The translations under genes and the position numbers were made by a program. The notes beneath the pieces are model-generated. The model was not told the origin of the DNA. It was given only the letters and a program-made list of their open reading frames with translations, and searched no databases. Below, piece by piece: positions 49,809 to 58,493 of a stretch of DNA of 58,493 bases (position 1 is the first letter of the stretch; each line of letters opens with the position of its first letter). Source of the stretch: Marinifilum sp. D714. GTDB taxonomy: Bacteria; Bacteroidota; Bacteroidia; Bacteroidales; Marinifilaceae. The stretch spans positions 1-58,493 of the forward strand of contig NZ_JALPNU010000025.1 of assembly GCF_030851345.1 (NCBI RefSeq), given 5' to 3'.

Positions 49809-52196
49809 TTACTCATATCTCAAACTTTCCACAGGATTTCTCTTTGCCGCTCTCCACGATTGCCATGTAACGGTTAACAATGCAATACCCATTGCCATTA
49901 CTCCCGACAATCCAAATACCCACCAACTCATTTCTGTTTTATAGGCAAAGTTTTCAAGCCATTTGTTCATGGCAAACCAGGCAATCGGACAAGCCAAAAT
50001 AAAGGCAATAATTACCCATTTTAGGAAATCCTTGTTTAACATTCTGATGATTTCATAAGTTTTGGCTCCATTGGTTTTGCGAATCCCAATTTCTTTGGTG
50101 CGCTGTTCCGATGAAAAGTAGGAGAGAGCACTAATGCCAATAATTCCAAAGATAACGGCGAGAATCGAAAAGCTTAGTAAGATTTTTCGAAGTATATTTT
50201 CGGATTTATATTGCTGTGTAATGTTATCGTTCATAAAAAAATACTCCATTTTCTGATCTGGATAATGCTTATCCCACTCCGATTGGATGAAATCCATAGC
50301 TGGCCTGATATCTCCGGAAGCAATCTTTATATGAGTAAATCTGGCATTACTTGAAGATTCGTTTATGTAAAAAATGTAATCTCCAATTTGTTGATGTGCT
50401 GAATTGTAGTTAAAATCGTCAACTACCCCAATGATATCCATTCTTCTTTGATCTGCTTCCAATGGCTGTCCCGATCGAAAAGAATTTAGATTTTCGATAT
50501 TGTTGTGTTTCTCCATTAGTCGATCATACAGATGCTTATTAATGATAAACCCTTCAATGGTATCTTTAGATCTGTTGATGTAATCATAAAGTAGAGGAAT
50601 ATTCATGGTTTGCAAAAAATCCAGATTTGAGAATGACACCTCGGCTGTTCCTTCAATTCCAAATCCTTCAAGAGCAAATGTCTGCGTTGGATATCCAAAA
50701 TATTGTCTTGTAAAACCAACACATTCTATTTGGGAGTTCTTTCTCAATTCGTTGGCAAAAACATTTGGATCTTTTCTAAAATCCTTTTGTCGAAGAACAA
50801 CAACATTCTCTTTGGTAAAGCCCAGAGGTTTATCCAGAATGAAGTTAATCTGTTTGTTTACAAAAATTGTGGAGGATATTAGAACAATTACAATTAAGAT
50901 TTGAAAGATCATTAATGGTTGCAAAAGCTTCTTTCCTGTTAAAGGAAGGAATCCTTTTATGATTTCACTAATCGAATTTCTTCTCAGAATGAAGAATCGT
51001 ACAAAAAATATCGATAGTGTTCCACTGCAAAATAGAATGATGAATATGGCCCAATAGATGATTGGTTCGTTGTAAAAAATATCAAACTGAATTTCGTAAA
51101 ACTGGCCAATAATAGGTTTTATCAACTCTATTACAAATAAGGAAATAAAAATAGCAACTGAACAAAGCAGCAATACTTCAATTAGTATCTGGTACAACAA
51201 ATGTTTTTTATGAGCTCCAATGGAGGATTTTAAACCAAACTCTTTTGCCCTTTTGAAAAGATTGACCGTGATTAAGCTGATGAAATTAACCAGTGATACA
51301 AACAAAATCACAAAAGCAACAATTGTGAACAAGTAGATGTTTAATTTGGTATTGCTTTCTTTAAGTTCGAACCTATGATTCGATTTTAAATGAATATCCG
51401 TAAGTTTCTCTAATTGGAACTTGTAATCCTTCGGCCCTCTGGTTTGCCTGAAACTACTCTTGTTAAAATCATTCAATATTTTATCAGCGATAAAGCTTGG
51501 AGAGCTTCCTTTTTTAAGCTTGAGATAATTGTACACCCATTGTATTTTTCTTGTGCTTAAAATCTTAAACCGTTCTTCCAGGTTTCCTTTTTGAGAGAGT
51601 AGTATCTCACAATTAAAGTGCGTTTTTATTGGTGTGTTTTTAAATATTCCTGCAATTTCAAATCTTCCTGAACCATCTCTAGCTCGCAAACTTTCGGTTT
51701 CAATGGTTTGACCCATTGGGTTCTCATTCTTAAAATACTTTTGGGCAAATCTTTCTGATACAAATGCGACATTGGGATTTGATATTTCAGACAAATCTCC
51801 GACTATACTCTCAATACCAAACATGCTAATAAAATTGGTATCTACTGATAAAACATCATTTTGCGAAATGGTATTTTGGTTGTGTATTGTAATGTTTTCA
51901 AGTTTAGCATGTGAAAATTGGCATGCATTTTCAACTTCAGGAAAGTTTAAGGAGGTTTCCTTAATAAATCCTAAACTTCTAGCCCAAGAATCATCAATGT
52001 GTGATGGAGTTGAGATTACTCTGTAAATTTCCTGATGATCATTGATGTGTTTGTCGTAGCTTTTTTCATTTTGAACATGAACAAACAGCACAAAAAATGA
52101 TGCCAGCCCTACACTTAGACCCAATATGTTTGTCACAGAAAAGGCCTTGCTATTAAGAAGACGTAAAACAGATAATTTAAAATGATACCAAAGCAT
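49809..52196 (-). CDS. FtsX/MacB-type ABC transporter permease (second)
   Basis: 795 aa, same eight-helix layout: N-terminal helix ~18-42, periplasmic MacB_PCD-like core to ~285, FtsX helices ~285-400, second periplasmic part ~430-670, helices ~675-790, and C-terminal GIALLTVTWQSWRAAKRNPVESLRYE (in two parts). Motif EFGLKSSIGAHKKHL and EIGIRKTNGAKTYEI in cytoplasmic loops are the coupling helices that touch the ATPase. It lies 17 bp after the first permease. Confidence 0.9.
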   Translation of the reverse strand: MLWYHFKLSVLRLLNSKAFSVTNILGLSVGLASFFVLFVHVQNEKSYDKHINDHQEIYRVISTPSHIDDSWARSLGFIKETSLNFPEVENACQFSHAKLENITIHNQNTISQNDVLSVDTNFISMFGIESIVGDLSEISNPNVAFVSERFAQKYFKNENPMGQTIETESLRARDGSGRFEIAGIFKNTPIKTHFNCEILLSQKGNLEERFKILSTRKIQWVYNYLKLKKGSSPSFIADKILNDFNKSSFRQTRGPKDYKFQLEKLTDIHLKSNHRFELKESNTKLNIYLFTIVAFVILFVSLVNFISLITVNLFKRAKEFGLKSSIGAHKKHLLYQILIEVLLLCSVAIFISLFVIELIKPIIGQFYEIQFDIFYNEPIIYWAIFIILFCSGTLSIFFVRFFILRRNSISEIIKGFLPLTGKKLLQPLMIFQILIVIVLISSTIFVNKQINFILDKPLGFTKENVVVLRQKDFRKDPNVFANELRKNSQIECVGFTRQYFGYPTQTFALEGFGIEGTAEVSFSNLDFLQTMNIPLLYDYINRSKDTIEGFIINKHLYDRLMEKHNNIENLNSFRSGQPLEADQRRMDIIGVVDDFNYNSAHQQIGDYIFYINESSSNARFTHIKIASGDIRPAMDFIQSEWDKHYPDQKMEYFFMNDNITQQYKSENILRKILLSFSILAVIFGIIGISALSYFSSEQRTKEIGIRKTNGAKTYEIIRMLNKDFLKWVIIAFILACPIAWFAMNKWLENFAYKTEMSWWVFGLSGVMAMGIALLTVTWQSWRAAKRNPVESLRYE

Positions 52197-52213
52197 GTTG
52201 CTAATTTTTAGGA

Positions 52214-54580
52214 TTATTCATATCGTAAACTTTCCACCGGATTCCTTTTTGCTGCCCTCCACGATTGCCAGGAAACAGTTAGCAAAGCAATTCCCATGGC
52301 AATGATTCCTGCCAATGCAAAAATCCACCAGCTGAGTTCAGTTTTGTAGGCAAAACCACTAAGCCATGTGTGCAAAGCATACCAGGCAATAGGGCAGGCA
52401 ATTAGGCAAGCAATAAACACCCACTTTACCAAATCGGTATTCAGCATTTTTACAATCTCGAAAGTTTTAGCACCATTGGTTTTTCGTATCCCAATCTCCT
52501 TGGTGTGAGTTTCAACAATAAAATAGGTTAGGCTGATTAATCCCAAGCAGGATAGGAGTATGGAAATTATGGTGGCATAATTTAGAATGCGCTGAAACTG
52601 TTTTTCCTTCTTGTACAAGGCTTCCCAGCTTGCATCAAGATATTTGATTTCCAAAGGGAAATTTGGAGAAATATTTTCCCAAACCTTGTTGATAGAACGA
52701 ATACACCTTTGAGTACTGGCAACACTGGATTGATTGATTTTGAAATAAATATACCTTGCAGTTTCACCACAACTTCTAAAGGCAATTGGTCTAATTGCTG
52801 AATGCATGGATTCGTGATTAAAATCTTCTACTTCAGCAATTACTTTTCCAACTTTGCCATTGTATCGAATTGTTGCATCTTGTGGTTTTTCAATATTGAA
52901 TTGTTTAAAAGCCGTAGCATTAAAGATCCAATCTGCATTTTCCTCTGAATAACTATTAAACTGTTTGCCCTGAATCAATTTGATTCCAAAAAATTCAAAG
53001 AAGTTTGGGCTTACGAAAAGATTAGCAAAACCAATTTCCTGTTTTTCTCCTTTGTTGATCATGCTTAGTCCCCAATTTGATTGATTATAACCAATTGGAG
53101 CAGATGTGTAAGTATGGTCAGAAATTTCAGGGATTCTTTTGATTTCAGAATTAAAGGCACTACTGCTTTTCTCGATTTGCGGATTGGTAGCAGCATAAAG
53201 AATTTGTTCTTTATTAAAGCCAGGATCCAACTCACTCATGTAATTGTTTTGCTTGTTGATCAAGAGGATTCCACACAGTAAAACGATTGTAATGCTAAAC
53301 TGAAAAATAAGCAAGGCATTTCTAAAATGGTTTTGAGAGCGGTTATTTACTGTGTTTTTTAATAATGCTGTAGTTTGGGTCCTACTAAATCTTATTCCGG
53401 GAATAATTCCGGTTAGTACAAAAGTAAAAGCAAGTAGAGCAATAAAGATGATCAGGTTTGATCCTGAAAAAATCTCAGCCAAAGTAAATTCCGAATTGGT
53501 AATCTGATTTAATCCGATCAGTAAGAAATTACACAATACAATTACCAGTATACATGTAATGAATAGGACCAAAGCGGATTCAGCGGCGATTAACTCAACT
53601 ACTTTGGCCTTTTTACTTCCCATTACTTTAAGGATGCCAATATTTTTAAGGCGCTTAATTTTTTGTGCAGTAACCAGGTTTATGTAATTGATACATGCAA
53701 GCAGTAGAATTAAAAATCCTATGATTTGTATAATGTTTAAGGTAAGTTGATTGCCATGTTTTAAAATCTCAATTTCGGGTAAATCATTATAAGCTTTGGC
53801 AAATGGCTGAATCTCAAATTTGGTCTCTTCTCTATATCCTTCCGGGATGTTGTCGGTTGAGATATTGGCAAGTTTCCGATTGATAATTCCAGCATCAATA
53901 TTTGATGGTAATTTTGCAAAAGCACTGTAGTTTTGAGTGCCCCAATATTCTTCGCTACTTTTAAACCACGAGATTTTATAATTGGTTTCTAGTGAAAGTA
54001 CAGCATCAAATTCCCATGAGCAATGATGAGAAAGATCTTTAATAACTGCTCCTACCTCAACAATTACATTTTGCAAGTTGGTAGCATTGTATAGCAACTC
54101 TTTCCCAATAGGATTTTCATTGCCAAATATCTTTTTAGCCACCGATTGGGTCAACACAATTTTATCGGCAGTATTTAAAGCTTTTTTAGGATCACCGTAA
54201 ATTGTTTCAAACTGAAAGACCTTAAAGAAACACGAATCAGCTATTAGCAGATTTTTCAGCTTATAAGCCGTATTCTCTTTTTTCAGAAAATCCTGTGGCG
54301 ACCAAGTATACCTTGCAAATGTTATTGCCTCTATTTCCGGAACTTCAGACCTGACATGTCTAACCATGGCGCTAGAAATATCAGGGTCTTTTTCGTTTAA
54401 AAGCGTATAGGTGTATTCGATATCAGCAATTTCCTGATCCATATTTTTCTCCTTATTCACATAGGCGAAAACAAGCAGACTAATTGTAATTCCTATAACC
54501 AAGCCACTAATATTAATCGATGAAACCAGCTTATTCTTCAATAAGTTTTTGAATGATATTTTAATGTTGTAGAAATTCAT
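52214..54580 (-). CDS. FtsX/MacB-type ABC transporter permease (first)
   Basis: 788 aa, same architecture, with coupling motifs NIGILKVMGSKKAKV and EIGIRKTNGAKTFEI and C-terminal WQSWRAAKRNPVESLRYE. The periplasmic cores of the three permeases differ more than their C-termini, suggesting different substrate or partner specificity with a shared coupling to the ATPase. It starts 89 bp after the ATPase stop, a gap that holds the hairpin GCTTA-gacag-TAAGC (54604-54618). Confidence 0.9.
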   Translation of the reverse strand: MNFYNIKISFKNLLKNKLVSSINISGLVIGITISLLVFAYVNKEKNMDQEIADIEYTYTLLNEKDPDISSAMVRHVRSEVPEIEAITFARYTWSPQDFLKKENTAYKLKNLLIADSCFFKVFQFETIYGDPKKALNTADKIVLTQSVAKKIFGNENPIGKELLYNATNLQNVIVEVGAVIKDLSHHCSWEFDAVLSLETNYKISWFKSSEEYWGTQNYSAFAKLPSNIDAGIINRKLANISTDNIPEGYREETKFEIQPFAKAYNDLPEIEILKHGNQLTLNIIQIIGFLILLLACINYINLVTAQKIKRLKNIGILKVMGSKKAKVVELIAAESALVLFITCILVIVLCNFLLIGLNQITNSEFTLAEIFSGSNLIIFIALLAFTFVLTGIIPGIRFSRTQTTALLKNTVNNRSQNHFRNALLIFQFSITIVLLCGILLINKQNNYMSELDPGFNKEQILYAATNPQIEKSSSAFNSEIKRIPEISDHTYTSAPIGYNQSNWGLSMINKGEKQEIGFANLFVSPNFFEFFGIKLIQGKQFNSYSEENADWIFNATAFKQFNIEKPQDATIRYNGKVGKVIAEVEDFNHESMHSAIRPIAFRSCGETARYIYFKINQSSVASTQRCIRSINKVWENISPNFPLEIKYLDASWEALYKKEKQFQRILNYATIISILLSCLGLISLTYFIVETHTKEIGIRKTNGAKTFEIVKMLNTDLVKWVFIACLIACPIAWYALHTWLSGFAYKTELSWWIFALAGIIAMGIALLTVSWQSWRAAKRNPVESLRYE

Positions 54581-54669
54581 AATTCAGTTTAGAAATGGTA
54601 ATGGCTTAGACAGTAAGCTTTAAAAGATATGATGTGTAAATTGTTAAGGCAGTAGCGGTATTTCGATGC

Positions 54670-55362
54670 TTAAAATACCTGCTCCGCTACCAAGCTTTCT
54701 TCAGTTACAACTTTACCATCAAACAGGTTGATAATTCGGTGAGCATATCCTGCATCTTTCATAGAGTGAGTCACCATGATAATGGTAGTTCCTTCGCGGT
54801 TTAATTCGGTAAGCAATTCCATAACTTCCTGACCGTTTTTCGAATCCAGATTACCCGTAGGCTCATCGGCAAGAATTAACCCTGGGTTAGATACTACTGC
54901 GCGAGCAATGGCAACACGTTGTTGCTGACCACCTGATAATTGCTGAGGGTAATGTTTTGCACGATGACTCATGTTCATTCTATCAAGCACCTGGCTCACC
55001 ATTTCTTTTCGTTTTTTGGAGCTGATGCGCTGATAAACCAAAGGCATTTCAACATTTTCGAAAACATTTAATTCATCTATCAAGTTGAACGACTGAAATA
55101 CAAAACCAATATTTCCTTTTCTTAAATCGGTGCGCTGTCCCTCTTTTAAATTCGCAACTTCGGTTTTGTTAAAATTGTATTCACCTCCCGATGGATTATC
55201 CAATAAACCCAGGATGTTTAAAAGAGTAGATTTACCACAACCCGAAGGTCCCATAATGGCTACAAATTCTCCTTCTTTAATGTTTAGGTTTACATCGTTT
55301 AAGGCTAAAGTTTCAATTTCATCCGTTCTGAAAACTTTCGATAAATTTTTAATAGAAATCAT
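54670..55362 (-). CDS. ABC transporter ATPase (MacB/LolD type)
   Basis: 230 aa from ATG 55362 ([24 protein letters not shown], in parts). The frame starts at 55398, but that ATG falls at the predicted sigma-54 transcription start, so the 55362 ATG is preferred. Walker [17 protein letters not shown]-loop, signature [14 protein letters not shown], Walker [14 protein letters not shown] and H-loop VTHS are complete. It powers the three FtsX permeases. First gene of the operon, divergent from the sigma-54 regulator. Confidence 0.93.
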   Translation of the reverse strand: MISIKNLSKVFRTDEIETLALNDVNLNIKEGEFVAIMGPSGCGKSTLLNILGLLDNPSGGEYNFNKTEVANLKEGQRTDLRKGNIGFVFQSFNLIDELNVFENVEMPLVYQRISSKKRKEMVSQVLDRMNMSHRAKHYPQQLSGGQQQRVAIARAVVSNPGLILADEPTGNLDSKNGQEVMELLTELNREGTTIIMVTHSMKDAGYAHRIINLFDGKVVTEESLVAEQVF

Positions 55363-55408
55363 ATTCTTCGTTTTTAAATAATACACATGTAAAATCATGG
55401 CTTACCAT

Positions 55409-55424
55409 TGCGAACTTTGTGCCG
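55409..55424 (-). promoter_or_regulatory. Predicted sigma-54 (RpoN) promoter of the ABC operon
   Basis: On the minus strand CGGCACAAAGTTCGCA matches the -24/-12 consensus TGGCAC-N5-TTGCA at all but two positions and keeps the required GG-N10-GC spacing. Predicted start ~55398, leaving a ~36-nt leader to the ATPase ATG at 55362. The adjacent regulator is a sigma-54 activator, and the enhancer-like repeat lies upstream. Confidence 0.75.
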
Positions 55425-55488
55425 AAATTTGTAAGTATCTAAATATAAACACAAAAAGAAGGATCGGACTTTAGGGCGTGTAAAATTT

Positions 55489-55507
55489 TTAGACAGTGTA
55501 TGTCTAA
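55489..55507. promoter_or_regulatory. Enhancer-like inverted repeat for the NtrC-type regulator
   Basis: TTAGACA-gtgta-TGTCTAA is a perfect 7+7 bp dyad in AT-rich flanks. Its centre is ~100 bp upstream of the predicted sigma-54 start, the usual place of an upstream activating sequence, and 132 bp before the regulator ATG. Confidence 0.65.
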
Positions 55508-55579
55508 TATTTTGAAAAGCTGATTAATTTAGAGGAGCAAAGCTTATTTTAAACACTAAGACGGAAAGTCACATTGCTC

Positions 55580-55597
55580 TCCCGATAGTTATCAGGA
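55580..55597. repeat. Degenerate CCCGATAG palindrome
   Basis: TCCCGATAGTTATCAGGA, a diverged relative of the 1774-1791 element, just before the sigma-54 regulator gene. Confidence 0.5.
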
Positions 55598-55629
55598 CAA
55601 ACATAAACTCATCACTCATTCGCCCAAAT

Positions 55630-56991
55630 ATGAAAAAATCAAACATTCTTATTGTTGACGACAACCGAAGTGTTTTAAGTGCATTGGATCTGTTGTTATC
55701 GCCATACTGTGCCAAACTAAAGTGTTTATCCTCTCCCAAAACCTTATTTGCCGAGCTGCAAAGCCAAGATTACGATGTTGTTTTGCTGGACATGAACTTT
55801 ACCACTGGTATCAACAATGGCAATGAGGGCATCTATTGGTTAAACCAGATCTTGGAGCAATACCCTGGTGTGAGTGTTGTGATGATTACGGCCTATGGCG
55901 ATGTTGAATTGGCGGTAAAAGCAGTCCGTTCCGGGGCTACCGATTTTGTTCTGAAACCTTGGGACAACGAAAAAATGATTGCAACCGTTGATACAGCCTG
56001 TAAGCTAAGTCAGTCGAAGAGAGAGCTGAAAAAGATGCAGCTGAAAGAAAAGCAGTTCATTGAGGAGATCAACGGATCGAATAAAGATTTAATTGGTTCA
56101 TCGGCTACCTGGGAGCGTGCCATGAAAATGGTTCGTAAAGTGGCCGATACCAATGCCAATGTGCTGATCACCGGTGAGAATGGAACAGGGAAGGAGCTGA
56201 TTGCAAGAGAAATTCACCGACTTTCGAAACGATCGAACAAAGTAATGGTGAGTGTGGACATGGGAGCCATTGCTGAAAATCTGTTCGAAAGCGAATTGTT
56301 CGGGCATAAGAAAGGCGCCTTTACCGATGCACATTCCGATAGAATGGGGAAAATAGAAGCTGCCAATAAGGGAACACTCTTTCTCGACGAAATTGGAAAT
56401 CTGACCATGCCCATGCAGGCCAAATTGTTGTCGGTGCTTCAAAATAGGATACTTACCAAGGTGGGTGACAATTCACAAACCAAGCTTGACTTACGCCTGA
56501 TATGTGCCACCAATGGAAATCTGCAGCAAATGGTATCCGATGGCAATTTTAGAGAGGATCTTCTGTATAGAATCAATACCATACACATCGAAGTACCGCC
56601 ATTGCGCGATCGTAGAGACGATATCCCCGAACTGGCAGAATTTTTTGTGAACAAGTATGCCGATAAGTATGGGAAGAATTTAAAAATAAGCAGTCAGGCC
56701 ATAGCCAAGTTAAGCGATTACGCCTGGCCGGGAAATGTTAGAGAGTTACAGCATTCGGTTGAGAAAGCGGTAATCCTTTCGGATTCTCAGCAGCTAACCG
56801 CAGGCGATTTTGTTTTCAAGAACGACGATATGAACAATGTATCCAACTTTGGCGGAACCCTGGAAGATATGGAAGCACAACTGATTGCTTCGGCCATTGA
56901 AAAACATGCTGGAAATCTTTCTGCCGTATCAACACAATTGGGCATTTCTCGTCAGACGCTCTACAATAAAATCAAGAAGTATGGGCTATAA
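55630..56991 (+). CDS. Sigma-54-dependent NtrC-family response regulator
   Basis: 453 aa. Receiver ~1-125 (IVDDN acidic pair, phospho-acceptor LLDMNF, ITAYGD, LKPWD), AAA+ domain ~150-385 (Walker A GENGTGKE, GAFTDA loop, LFLDEIGN, R-finger region), and a Fis-type HTH at ~415-453 ([15 protein letters not shown]). The GAFTGA sigma-54 contact loop reads GAFTDA, which I have seen as the normal form in many Bacteroidota. It should activate a sigma-54 promoter; one is found in the divergent region. It overlaps the kinase gene by 11 bp. Confidence 0.93.
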   Translation: MKKSNILIVDDNRSVLSALDLLLSPYCAKLKCLSSPKTLFAELQSQDYDVVLLDMNFTTGINNGNEGIYWLNQILEQYPGVSVVMITAYGDVELAVKAVRSGATDFVLKPWDNEKMIATVDTACKLSQSKRELKKMQLKEKQFIEEINGSNKDLIGSSATWERAMKMVRKVADTNANVLITGENGTGKELIAREIHRLSKRSNKVMVSVDMGAIAENLFESELFGHKKGAFTDAHSDRMGKIEAANKGTLFLDEIGNLTMPMQAKLLSVLQNRILTKVGDNSQTKLDLRLICATNGNLQQMVSDGNFREDLLYRINTIHIEVPPLRDRRDDIPELAEFFVNKYADKYGKNLKISSQAIAKLSDYAWPGNVRELQHSVEKAVILSDSQQLTAGDFVFKNDDMNNVSNFGGTLEDMEAQLIASAIEKHAGNLSAVSTQLGISRQTLYNKIKKYGL

Positions 56992-58324
56992 GAATTACAA
57001 TTTTGCATTATGGGTTAGAATGCTAATCCTTTTGGCTACCGCTATTTCATGCGGTTATGCCATTGCCACAGCATCCTATATGGCCCTTACTTTTTTTGGT
57101 TTGTTTATGCTCGTAGAGGTTTGGGAGCTCATTCGATTCCTAAACAAAACGCACAAACAAATCGACTTTTTTATCAAGGCCATTAAGAACGAGGATACAA
57201 CACTTCGTTTCCCCGAAAAATCAGGCAATAGCATTATTAACGAACTGCATCATAGTTTAAACGATCTGAATGGCATTTTGCAGCAAGTGCAAACCAAATC
57301 GAGAATCAGGGAAAAGTATTTTGGTGAAATTCTGCAGAACATATCCACCGGAGTGATCGTCTTATCGGAAAATAAGCACATTACCGATGTAAATTCAGCC
57401 GCACTTGAATTGTTGGGCCTGCCTGCACTTACACACATTAGTCAGCTGAATAGAATCGATACCCGATTTACCAATTCGCTGCTCGAAATCTCGAACAGGC
57501 AGAAGCAGGTTTTGGAACTCTCAACGCCTAAGGAGAGGGTTCAGATCAATACCGCCTGTTCGGTAATCCGAATCGATCAAGAAGACATTAAGCTCATCAC
57601 CCTGCAGGATATTCGTGGAGAACTGGAGCGAAAAGAGGTAGATGCCTGGATCAAACTGATACGTGTGTTGAGTCACGAAATCATGAATTCCCTGGCTCCG
57701 GTAACTTCCATTGCACAATCGCTGAAGCGGATTTGGGAAGAGAAATCAGAAATGATTGTAGATGAAAATCTGGAAACAGAAGTGGGGAAAACCGTGAACG
57801 GATTGGGCGTGATTACCGAAATGAGCGAGGCGTTGATCCATTTCGTGAAATCCTACCGCATGTTGTCCAAGCCACCAAAGCCAATCTTGGGCAGTGTAAA
57901 CTCCATCGAGTTTTTCGATCGACTAAGCATTCTGCTTTCACCAATAAAGGAGGAGTTTGCTGGTGAATTGCAGATTCAAACCCCAAAACGATCCTTCGAT
58001 TTTGTAGCCGACGAACAGATGATTGTTCAGGTGATCATCAATTTGGTGAAGAATGCCAAGGAGGCATTTAACGGAGAAGCCGAGCATGGAAAGATCAGTG
58101 TGAGTTGTAACAAGAAAGGACCAATTTGTGAGATCAATGTAATTGATAACGGCCCGGGAATTCCTGCCGAAATTGCCGACGAGATTTTTATTCCATTCTT
58201 CACCACCAAAACAAATGGTAGTGGTGTTGGCCTAAGCCATTCCCGACAAATTATTCGCGCCCATGGCGGTAGTTTGTATTGCACCTCCAAACCAAATCAA
58301 ACCGTGTTTAAATTGAGGTGGTGA
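56981..58324 (+). CDS. PAS-domain sensor histidine kinase of the NtrB/NtrY type
   Basis: 447 aa from ATG 56981, which overlaps the regulator stop; the longer frame from 56885 reads through the regulator's HTH and is not chosen. Two transmembrane helices ~9-50, PAS ~105-190 ([23 protein letters not shown], in parts), H-box [16 protein letters not shown]-box [11 protein letters not shown]1 DNGPGIP, G2 [18 protein letters not shown]. With only a short loop between its helices it probably senses membrane or cytosolic state. Translationally coupled with the regulator. Confidence 0.93.
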   Translation: MGYKNYNFALWVRMLILLATAISCGYAIATASYMALTFFGLFMLVEVWELIRFLNKTHKQIDFFIKAIKNEDTTLRFPEKSGNSIINELHHSLNDLNGILQQVQTKSRIREKYFGEILQNISTGVIVLSENKHITDVNSAALELLGLPALTHISQLNRIDTRFTNSLLEISNRQKQVLELSTPKERVQINTACSVIRIDQEDIKLITLQDIRGELERKEVDAWIKLIRVLSHEIMNSLAPVTSIAQSLKRIWEEKSEMIVDENLETEVGKTVNGLGVITEMSEALIHFVKSYRMLSKPPKPILGSVNSIEFFDRLSILLSPIKEEFAGELQIQTPKRSFDFVADEQMIVQVIINLVKNAKEAFNGEAEHGKISVSCNKKGPICEINVIDNGPGIPAEIADEIFIPFFTTKTNGSGVGLSHSRQIIRAHGGSLYCTSKPNQTVFKLRW

Positions 58325-58338
58325 TTATCTAATAATTC

Positions 58339-58469
58339 TACCCTGCAAGGGTAAGAGCAGTAACATAGGGCATCGCCCTATGATTATCAAAAACAATATG
58401 AAACCAAGCCCTGCAAGGGCGCTAGCACAAAATGAAATAATTGGAATTCCGCTCACGCCCCTTCAGGGC
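58339..58469. repeat. Cluster of CCCTGCAAGGG-type REP palindromes
   Basis: Four short palindromes in about 130 bp: TACCCTGCAAGGGTA (58339-58353), CATAGGGC-atc-GCCCTATG (58364-58382), GCCCTGCAAGGGC (58408-58420) and GCCCCTTCAGGGC (58457-58469). They share GCCCT/AGGGC arms. Clusters of this sort often flank REP-associated tyrosine transposases (TnpA-REP/RAYT), so one could lie beyond the window end. Confidence 0.7.
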
Positions 58470-58493
58470 TAATTGTGTTGGATTTGGATTCAC

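Noticed and set aside
55363-55398. Upstream start (55398) for the ABC ATPase
   Set aside because: That ATG falls at the predicted transcription start, and the extra 12 residues precede the conserved [11 protein letters not shown] start of the family.

Overview
The window looks like a chromosomal segment of a marine or sediment member of the Bacteroidota, most likely Marinilabiliales/Marinifilaceae-like. The reasons are the low GC content, a type IX secretion (T9SS) C-terminal sorting domain, Bacteroidota-type promoters (TAnnTTTG -7 boxes, weak Shine-Dalgarno), SusC-like CarboxypepD_reg modules, an Ala/Glu-tailed ribosomal protein S16, the order mutL - rhomboid - rhomboid - endonuclease/exonuclease/phosphatase, and MacB/FtsX permeases beside an NtrC-type two-component system. 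The genus is inference. I saw no rRNA, tRNA, CRISPR array, prophage or intact insertion sequence.

Layout. 1-6.8 kb is an accessory cell-envelope region: the end of a repeat-containing T9SS-secreted protein, an M23 endopeptidase, an M50-like membrane protein, two multi-pass membrane proteins, a decayed second M23 gene, then a 41-bp degenerate palindromic repeat array in front of a DUF6261-like gene. 6.8-16.7 kb is a signalling region: two translationally coupled TPR/transmembrane proteins (one with an apparent AraC-type HTH), a small lipoprotein behind a strongly structured leader, a TPR histidine kinase facing a LuxR-type response regulator, a LytTR regulator whose receiver has Glu in place of the phospho-acceptor Asp, and a lipoprotein. 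16.7-24.4 kb has two LPP20-like lipoproteins, recX-prmC, cardiolipin synthase and three tandem CarboxypepD_reg-like paralogues. 24.4-47.1 kb is mostly housekeeping: ung-like, dapD, tsaC-like, a DUF2807 protein, a thioesterase, rpsP-rimM, a dnaE with a fused N-terminal proofreading exonuclease, trxA, a DUF58 protein, a MORN lipoprotein, the mutL operon, a K+ channel, gmhA, yifB/comM, ppa and a GNAT acetyltransferase. 47.3-58.3 kb is an ABC export/envelope-stress module: one ATPase and three FtsX/MacB-type permeases on the minus strand, divergent from a sigma-54 activator and its histidine kinase.

How they work together. The best-supported circuit is the last one. In the divergent intergenic region there is a GG-N10-GC sigma-54 promoter pointing at the ABC operon, and about 100 bp upstream of its predicted start site a perfect inverted repeat (TTAGACA-N5-TGTCTAA) placed like an enhancer for the adjacent NtrC-type regulator. 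The other striking non-coding element is the 41/42-bp-period palindromic array at 5586-5915, which is not a CRISPR array and not coding.

Limits: no database search was possible; family names come from motifs and residue patterns I can read, and promoters, terminators and repeats were located by eye.
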